A stretch of DNA of 64,000 nucleotides from Cystobacter fuscus (GCF_002305875.1 NZ_CP022098.1:5394001-5458000); one strand, 5' to 3'; numbered from the stretch's first letter, positions 45,891 to 53,500 are shown. The notes: generated by a model from the letters alone, not told the origin. Made by a program: numbers and translations.

Positions 45891-47231
45891 TCAGCCGCGG
45901 TGCCGCTCGGCTGCGCGGTAGAGCTGAGTAAGGGAGTAGTCCAGGAGCGCCTGTCGCGAGGTCATGTAGCGGCGAGCCCGAAGGAAGGGCAACCAGACGC
46001 GGTTGCCCACGAGCACCTGAGCCTCTTCGAGCTTCTGGCGCGGTATCCACCGGCCACCGAGGTGGCGCACCAGTACCTCACCCAGGTATGCGCCAATAGC
46101 GGGCACCGCGTGCTCGTCGATGGCTTCCCGCAGGCGGCTCTTCGGGAATTCCTCGCGCCAGAAGTAGAAGTCGGCGTCCGTGAGCGACTCTGGCGTTGCA
46201 TCGAAAACGGAGGCTACCTCCGAGTGCAGCAGCGCCACGAGGTGCTCCGCGAGGGTGCTGTAATGCTCGCGAGCGCGCTCTGGGCTCTCCATGTCTGGGG
46301 GGAGGGCGCAGTCGGCGGGGCGCCACTCCTCGGGCTCGGGCGGCTGCCACGCATTGAGTTCGGCAATCCTGCGTTGGCGCTCGTGACTGGCGGCGCGGTT
46401 CACTACACGCGACAGGAGCGGGGCCAGGTCCGGGTGGAAGCGGGGCTCCACAGGAGCGAGGCTCGCACTACGCTCGCCCAGGGTGCGCAGTATGGTGTCG
46501 AAGTCCAGGTCCGGCCGAAGGTGGGCGTGGGCGCGGGCCTGTGCGCGCCGTGCCTCCTTGCTGGCGAAATCCGCCACGGTGGGCCATGTCACCAGGAGGA
46601 CGGAACCATTGGGCAATTCATCTACCCGGTGGGCCGGTGTGGACAGCATGCGCTCGCGGCCCACGGTTTCCACCAGCTTGGGGCCGAAGACGTTGAGCCA
46701 GCACACCTCGTAGATTCTGTCGAAACCGTCTCTGAACAATGTCTCGTCATCGCGGCCGAAATTGGGAGAGCCCGCCAACACCGCGTCATCACTGCTGTGT
46801 GCCCAAGCATGAGTGACGGGGTAGCGGGAGGCCCAGGCGTGCACCATCTCCACGAAATGGCGGCAGCGATCCGCTTCCGCGAAGAAGGAGAGCGGCTTCA
46901 CGTTGATGGTGAGGTCCAGTTCAGGCGACTGTGGTGGGAGCCACAGCGAAAGCCGACCGTCCAGCGCGGGCCACTTCGTCCGATAGAGACCAAGGGCCGT
47001 GCTATCCCCATCGCGCCGCTCTTCCAGCGCCTTCCAAGTGGCGGCGCGAGCGTATTTGCGTTGCCGCTTGCCGTTGACAACGTCCGGCATCCACCCGTCG
47101 GCGTGCTTCTCAAGCGCGTTGAGGAAAGGCTCCAGCTCGCTTTCGAGTGCCGCTTGTGGATTGAATGCACCGTTGAAGATTAGCAGGAGGCTGTCCTCCG
47201 GCTTCACGCTGTGAAACTCTAGCACCTTCAT
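45891..47231 (-). CDS. Imm52-like immunity protein
   Basis: A 446-residue protein, full-length paralog of 2511-3848 and of the fragment at the left edge: starts MKVLEFHSVK, has 'ADGWMPDVVNGKRQRKY', 'LGLYRTKWPALDGRL', 'LNVFGPKLVETVGRERML' and a basic C-terminal segment ('LRARRYMTSRQALLDYSL'). No export signal. Its ATG overlaps the toxin stop (47228-47231), which supports co-expression as the antidote of that toxin. Confidence 0.72.
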   Translation of the reverse strand: MKVLEFHSVKPEDSLLLIFNGAFNPQAALESELEPFLNALEKHADGWMPDVVNGKRQRKYARAATWKALEERRDGDSTALGLYRTKWPALDGRLSLWLPPQSPELDLTINVKPLSFFAEADRCRHFVEMVHAWASRYPVTHAWAHSSDDAVLAGSPNFGRDDETLFRDGFDRIYEVCWLNVFGPKLVETVGRERMLSTPAHRVDELPNGSVLLVTWPTVADFASKEARRAQARAHAHLRPDLDFDTILRTLGERSASLAPVEPRFHPDLAPLLSRVVNRAASHERQRRIAELNAWQPPEPEEWRPADCALPPDMESPERAREHYSTLAEHLVALLHSEVASVFDATPESLTDADFYFWREEFPKSRLREAIDEHAVPAIGAYLGEVLVRHLGGRWIPRQKLEEAQVLVGNRVWLPFLRARRYMTSRQALLDYSLTQLYRAAERHRG

Positions 47232-49552
47232 TGGAACATTACCTCCACTCCTAGAACCTTTCTCTTGGTTTCGATCACGGCTGCTTTCAAGTAGTTTGGA
47301 TTCGTGGGCTTGAGCGCGCCCCCTTCATAGATAAGGCGAACCCGGTGGACGGGCACCTCGCTGCCCTCTGGGAGAAGGCGCTGGAGGGAGTCCCGGCGGA
47401 TGTCCAGCCTCTCGCCGTACTTGGACAGAGCTTCCCTCGCGTCCTCAACCATCTGCGCCGTCAAAGCGTCTCTCCCCAGCCCCGAGAGGTCGCGGCTCTT
47501 GAAGCTGAACGTCTCCACGCGCCGTGGCCGCCCGCCGAGCTCGCCCTCTTCGATGACGAGCACATCCGCGTAGCGCAGGCCGGGGCCCGGCTTCCTCACG
47601 CCCACCTGCACTTCAACGCGGGGTTTGTCGAAGTCCCGGAGGAAGCTGCGCTGGGCCCGAGGCTTCTCCGCGTCAGCCTTCAGCAGCTTCACCATGTCGG
47701 CCTCGAAGGCCATCCCCCGGGCAAACCACGCGCGCATCCGCTCGTAGGGCTCCCACTTGAGGGGGCCCTCGGCGGCCGTGCCCTTCTCCACCTCCCGCTG
47801 GCGCTTCTCGTAGTAGTCGACGTACTCGCGCCAGCGCGGGTTGCCCCGGGCCTCGGGCGGCGGGGCGTCGAGGGAGGGGCGGTGCTTCTCCAGCACGCCC
47901 ACGTCCTTGGGGAGACGCGGGCCCGTGGCCTCGAGCTCCGCGGCCGCGAGCTTCGCCTCCACCACTGCCGGCGTGTGGCCGACTCCCTCGTCTACGAGCG
48001 AGGCCAGTGTGCCCAGGTGCCCTGCGGCACCGGCCTTCGTAGCGGAGGGGCGTGCGGCCTCCCCGGCACCGGTCTCCGCGCCAGCCTTCAGGGGCTGGGA
48101 GCCCGTAGCCCCGGGCTTCGCCCTGGACATGAGCGGCCGAGCCCTGGCCACATCTCCCCCGGCCTCATGTAGCGCCAACGCGGCGTCGGCCCCGCCCACG
48201 GCGACGAAGCGGCCTGCCTCTCGGCTCGCTCGAACCTCCCGCACCAACTCCCGCAGGCCCTCCAGTCTCATCGCCCCTTTGAACTGCTGCGCCGTCTCCA
48301 TCACGGCCCGCAGGCGCGCTTCCGCGACCTCAACCCCGGAAGCGATGCGCAAGCGCACACCCGCGGCGCCTTCTGCCTTGGAGAGGTTGCGCAGACCTTT
48401 GCCACCCGCGATGAGGCCCAGCACCAGTGCTGGAGCCACCTCGCGCGCGCCCTCCTCCAGCTCTCCCCGCCAAAGCAACTTCCCGCCATGGAGGGTGGTG
48501 GCGACAGAGTGGTAGGCGCCCAGCGGCACACCAAAGGTGAGGTCATCAAAAGCACTCACCGCCATGCTGTCCGCCGCGGCTTTGCGCACCAACTCCTGCT
48601 CGGCCGTGGCGAGGGCCTCCTGGTACTCCGGCGGCAGTTGGAGTCGGATGGGGAGGAATGCGAAGTCCCGTCCGCCCCCGGTCATGAGTGAGCTGGAGAG
48701 CACGTCCTTCCCAGCTCGCACCAGGCCCCGGCCCAGGTCTCCGAGCTCGGAGTCCCGATCCACGCGGGCCGTGGGTTTCAGACCCCGCTTCTCCAATGCC
48801 ACCTGAAACGCGGGCAGCAGCGCGAGGGTTTCTGCCAGCCGCTTGTCCTGGGCCAGCAGGAACAGAATCTCTCTCAAGTCATCGTCATAGGCGGAGTCGA
48901 CGCTGTAGACGGCGAGCACCTGCGCGTTGAGGCGCCCATAGGCCTCAGGGGCCTTCACGAGGAGGGACTTGCGCTTCGCGTTGAGCTGGTGGGCAATGTC
49001 CTCGCGCGGTGGGCCCAGGGCGCCGAGTCGCACGGCGCGCCAGTCGTCCAGGGCCTCCAGAATGCGGGGCATGTCCACCCGCTCCTGGAGGGCGAGGACT
49101 TCCCCGGGCGAGGTGCACGAGAGGAAGGGGGCCAGCAGCTCCTCTCGGCTGGAGGACAAGTCGGGCCAGTCTGGGGGCACGGCCTGCCCTCCGCACGAGG
49201 GCGGCTCCTGCGGGGCGGCCCCCGTGCTGGCCACCTGAAACGCGGGCGCTTCGCCCGAGTTCGCCAGGGCTGCGTCCGAGCCCAGCCCGCGGGCGCTGCG
49301 GCGGCGGTGCAGCCGCTCCTGCTCGCCCGGCTTGGCGGAGAAGAGGGCCTCCTGCTCGCTCGCCTCCGTGGAAGCAAAGGGGGAGGGCGCCCCAAGCACG
49401 GGTGTACTGCCCCCCGCCTCTCTTAACGTAGACAGAGCGCGGAGGCCGGCGGTGCTGCCGCCTGGTCGCGGCGCCAGCGCGACGCAGCCGGTGGAGAGCA
49501 GCACCGCCCCCAGCAGCGCCGCCCACCCGTGCGCCCAGGCCTCAGCGCGCAC
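47228..49552 (-). CDS. SitA-like polymorphic lipoprotein toxin, second copy
   Basis: 774 residues from GTG 49552; earlier in-frame codons lie inside the upstream small gene and would spoil the signal peptide. The signal peptide ends in a lipobox (LLSTGC, Cys23). It aligns with the toxin at 337-2385 over the body ('FDDLTFGVPLGAYHSV', 'RILEALDDWRAVRLGALGP') and over the ~130-residue C-terminal domain ('DFDKPRVEVQVGVRKPG', 'RYADVLVIEE', 'ETFSFKSRDL', end 'GVEVMFQ'). The start overlaps the upstream small gene by 11 bp and the end overlaps the immunity gene by 4 bp, giving a three-gene unit like sitB-sitA-sitI. Confidence 0.65.
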   Translation of the reverse strand: MRAEAWAHGWAALLGAVLLSTGCVALAPRPGGSTAGLRALSTLREAGGSTPVLGAPSPFASTEASEQEALFSAKPGEQERLHRRRSARGLGSDAALANSGEAPAFQVASTGAAPQEPPSCGGQAVPPDWPDLSSSREELLAPFLSCTSPGEVLALQERVDMPRILEALDDWRAVRLGALGPPREDIAHQLNAKRKSLLVKAPEAYGRLNAQVLAVYSVDSAYDDDLREILFLLAQDKRLAETLALLPAFQVALEKRGLKPTARVDRDSELGDLGRGLVRAGKDVLSSSLMTGGGRDFAFLPIRLQLPPEYQEALATAEQELVRKAAADSMAVSAFDDLTFGVPLGAYHSVATTLHGGKLLWRGELEEGAREVAPALVLGLIAGGKGLRNLSKAEGAAGVRLRIASGVEVAEARLRAVMETAQQFKGAMRLEGLRELVREVRASREAGRFVAVGGADAALALHEAGGDVARARPLMSRAKPGATGSQPLKAGAETGAGEAARPSATKAGAAGHLGTLASLVDEGVGHTPAVVEAKLAAAELEATGPRLPKDVGVLEKHRPSLDAPPPEARGNPRWREYVDYYEKRQREVEKGTAAEGPLKWEPYERMRAWFARGMAFEADMVKLLKADAEKPRAQRSFLRDFDKPRVEVQVGVRKPGPGLRYADVLVIEEGELGGRPRRVETFSFKSRDLSGLGRDALTAQMVEDAREALSKYGERLDIRRDSLQRLLPEGSEVPVHRVRLIYEGGALKPTNPNYLKAAVIETKRKVLGVEVMFQ

Positions 49553-49955
49553 GGTCCACCCCCAGCCCCAAGAGGGCGTGGGCGGCTGGGCGCAGCGCCC
49601 CGTCCGCCTGCGGGCACAGCAGGGGGCCGCCCTCAGCCAGCGCATACAGCGTGCGGCTGAAGCGCCAGCGCACCTGGCCCGAGTACAGGTGGCGTGCCTC
49701 TGGTTGGCCCAGCCCCAACGCCGGCCCATTCAGGGCCACCTCCATGGTGCGGTGGGCCAGTTGCGCGGCGAGGCGCCCGTCCACGTTCACCCGGCCCTTG
49801 CCAAACACCCTCGCGCCCAAGGAGAGGTGCAGTTGGCGTTGCATCAGGTTGCGCCACCCACCCACCGTTGAAGCCGCGAGTGAAGGCACGGCCCCAGCGC
49901 TGAAGAGCGCAGGCTGTTGTGGCTGGGACAGCAGCACCAGCAGAGTGGACGTCAT
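49542..49955 (-). CDS. Small SitB-like accessory protein
   Basis: 137 residues from the ATG at 49955. The first ~18 residues are mildly hydrophobic (MTSTLLVLLSQ) but not a clear signal peptide. The rest has alternating polar/nonpolar strands ('RQLHLSLGARVFGKGRVNVD', 'HLYSGQVRWRFSRTLYALAE'). It overlaps the toxin start by 11 bp. By position it corresponds to SitB, the accessory gene often found before sitA in Myxococcus; the family match was not tested. No such gene precedes the left-hand modules. Confidence 0.5.
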   Translation of the reverse strand: MTSTLLVLLSQPQQPALFSAGAVPSLAASTVGGWRNLMQRQLHLSLGARVFGKGRVNVDGRLAAQLAHRTMEVALNGPALGLGQPEARHLYSGQVRWRFSRTLYALAEGGPLLCPQADGALRPAAHALLGLGVDRAR

Positions 49956-50033
49956 GAAACCATCGTAGCGGGGGTGCAAGGGCGCCTCACTCTGCGGTGA
50001 ACACCTGGGTCCGATGGTCACCCGCCGCAAACG

Positions 50034-50057
50034 CCCGTTTTCAGAGGAGAAAACGGG
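50034..50057 (-). terminator. Terminator of tRNA-Sec
   Basis: A perfect 9-bp stem (CCCGTTTTC with GAAAACGGG, 6-nt loop) begins 2 nt after the tRNA-Sec 3' end in the minus-strand direction. The stem ends in GGGCGTTTG, giving a short T-run. Confidence 0.6.
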
Positions 50058-50058
50058 A

Positions 50059-50154
50059 CGGTAGGACAGAGGAATCGAACCTCCCGGGGACATGTCTCCA
50101 TGCCCCCCACCGGTTTTGAAGACCGGGCCAGCCACCAGGTCCAGACGTCCTACC
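50059..50154 (-). tRNA. selC: tRNA-Sec (anticodon TCA)
   Basis: 96 nt on the minus strand. The 8-bp acceptor stem typical of bacterial tRNA-Sec is GGTAGGAC with GTCCTACC plus discriminator G. The anticodon stem is CCGGT/ACCGG around loop CTTCAAA (anticodon TCA). The long variable arm is GGGGGCATG-GAGA-CATGTCCCC and the T-arm is GAGG-TTCGATT-CCTC. CCA is not encoded. This decodes UGA as selenocysteine with SelB. Its 5' half is duplicated at 51892-51947. Confidence 0.95.
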
Positions 50155-50170
50155 GCGCGCGATTACCGCC
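50115..50170. repeat. attL-like direct repeat in tRNA-Sec
   Basis: 56 bp running from the anticodon loop of tRNA-Sec through its 5' end to 16 bp upstream. It is repeated in the same orientation at 51892-51947 with 54/56 identity; the two adjacent mismatches (AC versus TG) fall at tRNA positions 9-10, just after the 8-bp acceptor stem. This is the pattern left by site-specific integration into a tRNA gene. Confidence 0.85.
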
Positions 50171-50190
50171 GGAACTCCGGGCGGTTACAA
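50162..50190 (-). promoter_or_regulatory. Promoter of tRNA-Sec, element-derived -35
   Basis: Reading the minus strand: TTGTAA (50190-50185), 17 nt, GGTAAT (50167-50162), then 7 nt to the tRNA 5' end. The -10 box lies within the 56-bp repeat, while the -35 box lies beyond it, inside the insertion. At the right repeat the equivalent place has TTGACG 18 nt before GGTAAT, presumably the ancestral promoter. Confidence 0.5.
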
Positions 50191-50245
50191 GGGGATTGTC
50201 TCCTTGATCGCTCCCTGACGGTCTTCCGGTACCAGGAATGGTACC

Positions 50246-50398
50246 AAGGAGCCGCAGGATGCCGCGCTGGACGGGCACCTGGAGTGGAGGCCGCAAGTAC
50301 CAGAAGGCAATGGGCGGACGGTGTACGTGATCCGCAAGACGGTGGAGGGGGTCGCGTACCAGCACACGCCTGCCCGTCGCCGCTCCCGTCGCTCCTGA
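50246..50398 (+). pseudogene. Possible integrase N-terminal remnant
   Basis: A 50-codon open stretch ending in TGA contains 'NGRTVYVIRKTVEGVAYQ', which resembles the N-terminal arm-binding strands of phage tyrosine recombinases, then runs into a basic out-of-frame tail. No start codon or catalytic domain follows. A different frame at 50421-50600 ('SEQHVRQLVSYFECIVNDVV') could be other phage debris. The identification is tentative. Confidence 0.3.
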
Positions 50399-50586
50399 GC
50401 CCGCCCAGGCCCTGGAGCCGGTGCTCTCCGAGCAGCACGTCCGCCAGCTCGTCAGCTACTTCGAGTGCATCGTCAACGATGTGGTCAATCCCGAGCACAG
50501 CCAGCTCACCGATAGCTCCCTGGATGGCACCCGGCGCATGGTTCGCGAGGGCGTCACCGAGGATGATGTAAGGCAGGCGCTCGCTC

Positions 50587-50869
50587 AGAAGCCTGCTCGG
50601 ATCGTCGATGGGCTGCAACCAGGTGAAGGGCGATGGACCGCTGTTCAAGGGCAGGGGGATCATCCAGCTCACGGGCCGGTCGAATTACGCGCGGTTCTCC
50701 AGGTTCATGAAGTCCATCGACATCATGATGAATCCGAAGTGCGTTGCGGACCCGAAGCTGGCGTTCCGAGCTGCCGCGTGATTCTGGACCGAGAGGGGAC
50801 TCAATGAGCTGGCTGACCGACTCAGTGGCGACAACTTCGAGCCGACCTACAAGTCCATCACCCAGCAGG
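50587..50869 (+). pseudogene. GH19 chitinase/endolysin fragment with nonsense codon
   Basis: The frame encodes 'GDGPLFKGRGIIQLTGRSNY' and ARFSRFMKSIDIMMNPKCV, then 'DPKLAFRAAA', TGA (50779-50781), 'FWTERGLNELADRLSGDNF' and EPTYKSITQQV. This is the substrate-binding core of GH19 enzymes, common as phage endolysins. The TGA stands where family members have Trp (AAWFW), so it is a TGG-to-TGA nonsense mutation. The N-terminal catalytic part is missing and the homology ends where the convergent defensin gene's stop codon begins. Confidence 0.7.
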
Positions 50870-51202
50870 TCACTTCCTGTGGCAATGACATTCCTGCCAA
50901 AGGAAGCCGCCACACTCGCCGTGTTTATAACCGATGCTCCTGCAATGATCGTTGCATTGGTATTCATTGAATGGGCAGCCGAACTGTCCCCCAACAGTAG
51001 AGTTGGGCTTTTCGCTTTGATCCACGGACGATGAAGACTGTTGTCCCGTTCGTTCACCCGAGGAGCTCCACCACTCCACTTGGGTCGCCGAGGTCGTTGC
51101 TTTGTCATGCGCTTCTGGCGCTGCGATTCCGTCTGTGCTCCAAGCGCCCAGCACTACGGCCACCGCGATCAGCGCACCATTCATCCATTTTTGAGTCATC
51201 AT
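50870..51202 (-). CDS. Secreted CS-alpha-beta defensin (ancient invertebrate-type) precursor
   Basis: 110 residues; AGAAGG lies 8 nt before the first of two ATGs. Layout: signal peptide (~1-28, 'ALIAVAVVLGAWSTDGIAA'), Ser/Gln-rich propeptide (~29-73), and a ~37-residue C-terminal peptide starting FGCPFNEYQC. Its six Cys (76, 83, 87, 97, 105, 107) follow C-x6-C-x3-C-x9-C-x7-C-x-C with GEC as the gamma-core, the cysteine-stabilised alpha-beta signature. The pattern is nearly that of dragonfly and mollusc defensins (C-x6-C-x3-C-x10-C-x7-C-x-C). Myxobacterial defensin-like peptides such as AdDLP of Anaeromyxobacter are known. The codon use is AT-richer than the neighbours, and the gene lies inside the tRNA-Sec element. 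It likely targets bacterial cell-wall precursor or membranes; activity is inferred. Confidence 0.85.
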   Translation of the reverse strand: MMTQKWMNGALIAVAVVLGAWSTDGIAAPEAHDKATTSATQVEWWSSSGERTGQQSSSSVDQSEKPNSTVGGQFGCPFNEYQCNDHCRSIGYKHGECGGFLWQECHCHRK

Positions 51203-51523
51203 TACTTCACCCTTCTGTTTTCGTTGCGGCTTGGGGCATTTGCTTCTTTTTGAACTTGGTTGGCTCTGATGATTCTGTCACCTGCGGAAAGTCCTAGGAT
51301 ACAGAGGTCGGCATCTTAGAAGGCAAATCGCCGACCCCTTGCCTCTCTAGTCTCTCTCTGCGAACCGAAAATGGACGATGGGGCCCACTATTCTATTCTC
51401 TTTGCACTTTCAGGCTGATTGGCATGTGGCAACCCTAAACTCATTGGACGGCATGTGGAGGGTCTGTTTGGCGGTAGCCGTGGATTTCTGACTGGAGGCG
51501 AAAGACAAGCGTCCCATGGCTCA
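51203..51523. other. Low-GC spacer upstream of the defensin gene
   Basis: This 321-bp stretch holds the defensin ribosome site (51203-51218) and should hold its promoter. It is markedly AT-richer than the chromosome. No coding sequence, tRNA or clear promoter boxes are recognised. Confidence 0.4.
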
Positions 51524-51955
51524 TCAAGTGACCAGTGGCCCCTTTCCATCATCCGGGTCGGGTTCCTCTTCATCAGGGACCGGCATCCGAGCCTCCAAGA
51601 CGATCCCGCCCTCGGAGTCCGCCTCGGCATCAGCTTCGTTGTGGAGCGCGTGGAGAAGCTCCGGGTCCAACTCTTCCTCCACGGCCATCGCCACGAGCCT
51701 CAGTCGCTCGCCGCTCAGCGCCAGGAGCCCGGCGACGTAGGCGGGTGCGTGGGCGGCCTGCTCGTCCCGGGTGAAGGCACGGTCGCGCAGCGACTCGGCA
51801 CCAATATCTGTACCTTGAGCGGCGACAGTCAGGGCGGTGTCGCGAGGGGTTTCAGAGGGATACACACCTGGATGACGGTCGCTGGTCCGCGTTTGAAGAC
51901 CGGGCCAGCCACCAGGTCCAGTGGTCCTACCGCGCGCGATTACCGCCACGAGCAC
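51524..51955 (-). CDS. Uncharacterised small ORF, 5' end formed by the attR repeat
   Basis: 143 codons from GTG 51955, but the first ~25 codons are only the duplicated tRNA-Sec sequence read through, so the natural start is lost or further in. The part that looks coding (~45-143) reads 'DEQAAHAPAYVAGLLALSGE' and RLRLVAMAVEEELDPELLHAL, then an acidic tail (PVPDEEEPDPDDG). I do not recognise it. It may be the C-terminal part of an element gene fused to the chromosome on integration. Confidence 0.35.
   Translation of the reverse strand: MLVAVIARGRTTGPGGWPGLQTRTSDRHPGVYPSETPRDTALTVAAQGTDIGAESLRDRAFTRDEQAAHAPAYVAGLLALSGERLRLVAMAVEEELDPELLHALHNEADAEADSEGGIVLEARMPVPDEEEPDPDDGKGPLVT
51892..51947. 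repeat. attR-like direct repeat (partial tRNA-Sec copy)
   Basis: The second copy of the 56-bp repeat. It contains only the 5' half of tRNA-Sec, cut at the anticodon loop, and leads into a TTGACG box (51963-51968 on the minus strand) that could be the original promoter. Chromosomal genes resume 32 bp to the right. Confidence 0.85.
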
Positions 51956-51978
51956 GGCACCCCGTCAACGTCCGCGTC

Positions 51979-53064
51979 TCAGTCCAGCCCCCGCTGCCAG
52001 AGGTCCTCCTCGTCGAGCCCCATCAAGTGTCCGACCTCGTGCATCACCGTGATGCCGATCTGCTCGATGAGCTCCTCGCGCGTTCGCGCGAAGCGCTCCA
52101 GGTTCTTCTGGTACAGCACGATGGAGGCCGGATAGGGATCGAACGTGCCCAGGATGCTGTGCCGCTCGCCCACCGGCGAGCCCCGGAACACCCCCAGGAT
52201 GCATGGGGAGAGGGGAGGGGACTCGCCCATCAAGTCCTCGTCCTTGGGAATCTCCTCCACCGCGAGCGTCACGTTGTCCAGGTACTCCTTCACGTGCGTC
52301 GGCAGCGCCTTCACCGCGTCCTCGACGGCCTTGTCGAACGCCTCTTCCCCCAGCTCCACCGGGGGCGGGAACTCCTCGGGCGCCAGGGCGCGCGCCCTCG
52401 CGAAGTGCCCGAGCGCCGCCTTCCCATCCCCCCGCCGCTCCGCCAGCAGCCCCAGGTAGTGGTGCGCCCACGGCTCGTCCGCGGCGTCGCCCAGCAGATC
52501 CTCGAGCACCGCCTCCGCCTCGCCGAAACGGCACAGCTCGAACAGGGCGATCGCCCGCTCCAGCCTCGCCTCCACCGAGCGCGGCACGTGCCCGAGCGCC
52601 GCCTCCAGGCTCGTCAGGGCCCGCGCACATTCTCCTACCTGATTGAGCCCAATGCCCTCCCACAGGAGGAACTCGAAGAGCAGCTCGATGTCCCCGGCGC
52701 GCTGGGCGAGCTTGCGTCCGCGGGCGCACAGGGCGAGCCCGTCCTCCACCGCCTCGCGATCGTCTCCCACCCGACCCACCAGACATTCAGTGGCCGACAG
52801 CAGCAGCTCCAGGTCATCCGGGGCGACCTTCACGGCGCGTGAGTAGGTCTCCAGGGCCTCGTCGAGCCGTCCCAGCTCGGTGAGGGCCGCCGCGCGCCAG
52901 TGCAGGGCCTCGGCCAGGGAGTCGTCCTCGGCCAGCAGCGCGTCCGCTCCGGCCAGGGCCTCCTGGTGGGCACCCCGGTCGAAAGCCGCCGCCACCCCCT
53001 CGAGCCGGGCCTCCCAATCCGCCGGTGCCCGCTTCGACGTCCGCTTCCCCATGCTCGGCGACAT
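51979..53064 (-). CDS. TPR protein with C-terminal zincin metallopeptidase domain
   Basis: 361 residues (or from the in-frame ATG at 53052). The first ~240 residues are TPR-like helical repeats ('EALHWRAAALTELGRLDEAL', 'PWAHHYLGLLAERRGDGKAA'). The C-terminal ~110 residues match the small 'metallopeptidase family' zincins: 'VEEIP' early, then 'ITVMHEVGHLMGLDEEDL' with the HExxH zinc site. No signal peptide. It is the first undisturbed chromosomal gene right of the element and is divergent from the receiver gene at 53144. Confidence 0.8.
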   Translation of the reverse strand: MSPSMGKRTSKRAPADWEARLEGVAAAFDRGAHQEALAGADALLAEDDSLAEALHWRAAALTELGRLDEALETYSRAVKVAPDDLELLLSATECLVGRVGDDREAVEDGLALCARGRKLAQRAGDIELLFEFLLWEGIGLNQVGECARALTSLEAALGHVPRSVEARLERAIALFELCRFGEAEAVLEDLLGDAADEPWAHHYLGLLAERRGDGKAALGHFARARALAPEEFPPPVELGEEAFDKAVEDAVKALPTHVKEYLDNVTLAVEEIPKDEDLMGESPPLSPCILGVFRGSPVGERHSILGTFDPYPASIVLYQKNLERFARTREELIEQIGITVMHEVGHLMGLDEEDLWQRGLD

Positions 53065-53143
53065 ACGAATCCCTTCCGCGCGTTGTCAACGTAGCTCTCG
53101 GCTGTTACCTTCCGCCCCCTCCGCACACCGCTCATAAGGGTCC

Positions 53144-53500
53144 GTGAACATTCTGGTCGTGGATGATGATGTCGAGCTGTGCACCCTGCTCTCGCGCTTC
53201 CTGGAGAAGCACGGGTACACCGTCTATTCCGCGTCCGATGCCCTGCAGGCCCTGGACATCCTCGAGCGCCATGACGTGGGGCTCATCATCAGTGACTACC
53301 GGATGCCCCACATGGACGGCATCCAGTTCACGGGGATGCTCAAGGCGGATCCCCGGCACCAGGGTACCTCCGTCATCCTCATGACGGGCAACGCCGATGG
53401 CAACGTGCAGGACAAGGGCCTGCGCAAGGGCGTGGCGATGACCCTGGAGAAGCCCCTGGACTTCAACCAGCTGCTCAACCTGGTGCGCTTCGCCGAGTAG
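53144..53500 (+). CDS. Single-domain response regulator
   Basis: 118 residues, a receiver domain only. The acidic pocket is 'VVDDD' (Asp7-9), the phospho-acceptor is Asp51 in 'LIISDYRMPHMDG', the Thr/Ser switch is in 'VILMTGNAD' and the conserved Lys is in 'TLEKPLD'. GTG start after AAGGG. No output domain, so it must act through a partner. It lies before groEL and near a hybrid kinase that could phosphorylate it; pairing is not proven. Confidence 0.9.
   Translation: MNILVVDDDVELCTLLSRFLEKHGYTVYSASDALQALDILERHDVGLIISDYRMPHMDGIQFTGMLKADPRHQGTSVILMTGNADGNVQDKGLRKGVAMTLEKPLDFNQLLNLVRFAE

Larger units (their letters stand above)
50115..51947. mobile_element. Decayed 1.8-kb integrative element in selC
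   Basis: The region between the 56-bp direct repeats (about 1.8 kb) has base composition below that of the flanks and holds fragments of a possible integrase, a broken GH19 endolysin/chitinase, a defensin gene and a small ORF. No complete integrase or capsid gene remains. I read it as the remnant of a prophage or small integrative element that integrated at the anticodon-loop/5' half of tRNA-Sec. Confidence 0.7.

Noticed and set aside
50779-50781. TGA in the GH19 fragment as a selenocysteine codon, given tRNA-Sec nearby
   Set aside because: Family members have Trp at this place, not Cys, and the gene is otherwise truncated and frameshifted.
50554-51108. A 184-codon minus-strand frame covering the GH19 fragment and most of the defensin gene
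   Set aside because: It is antisense to the GH19 homology and out of frame with the defensin, with no recognisable motif.
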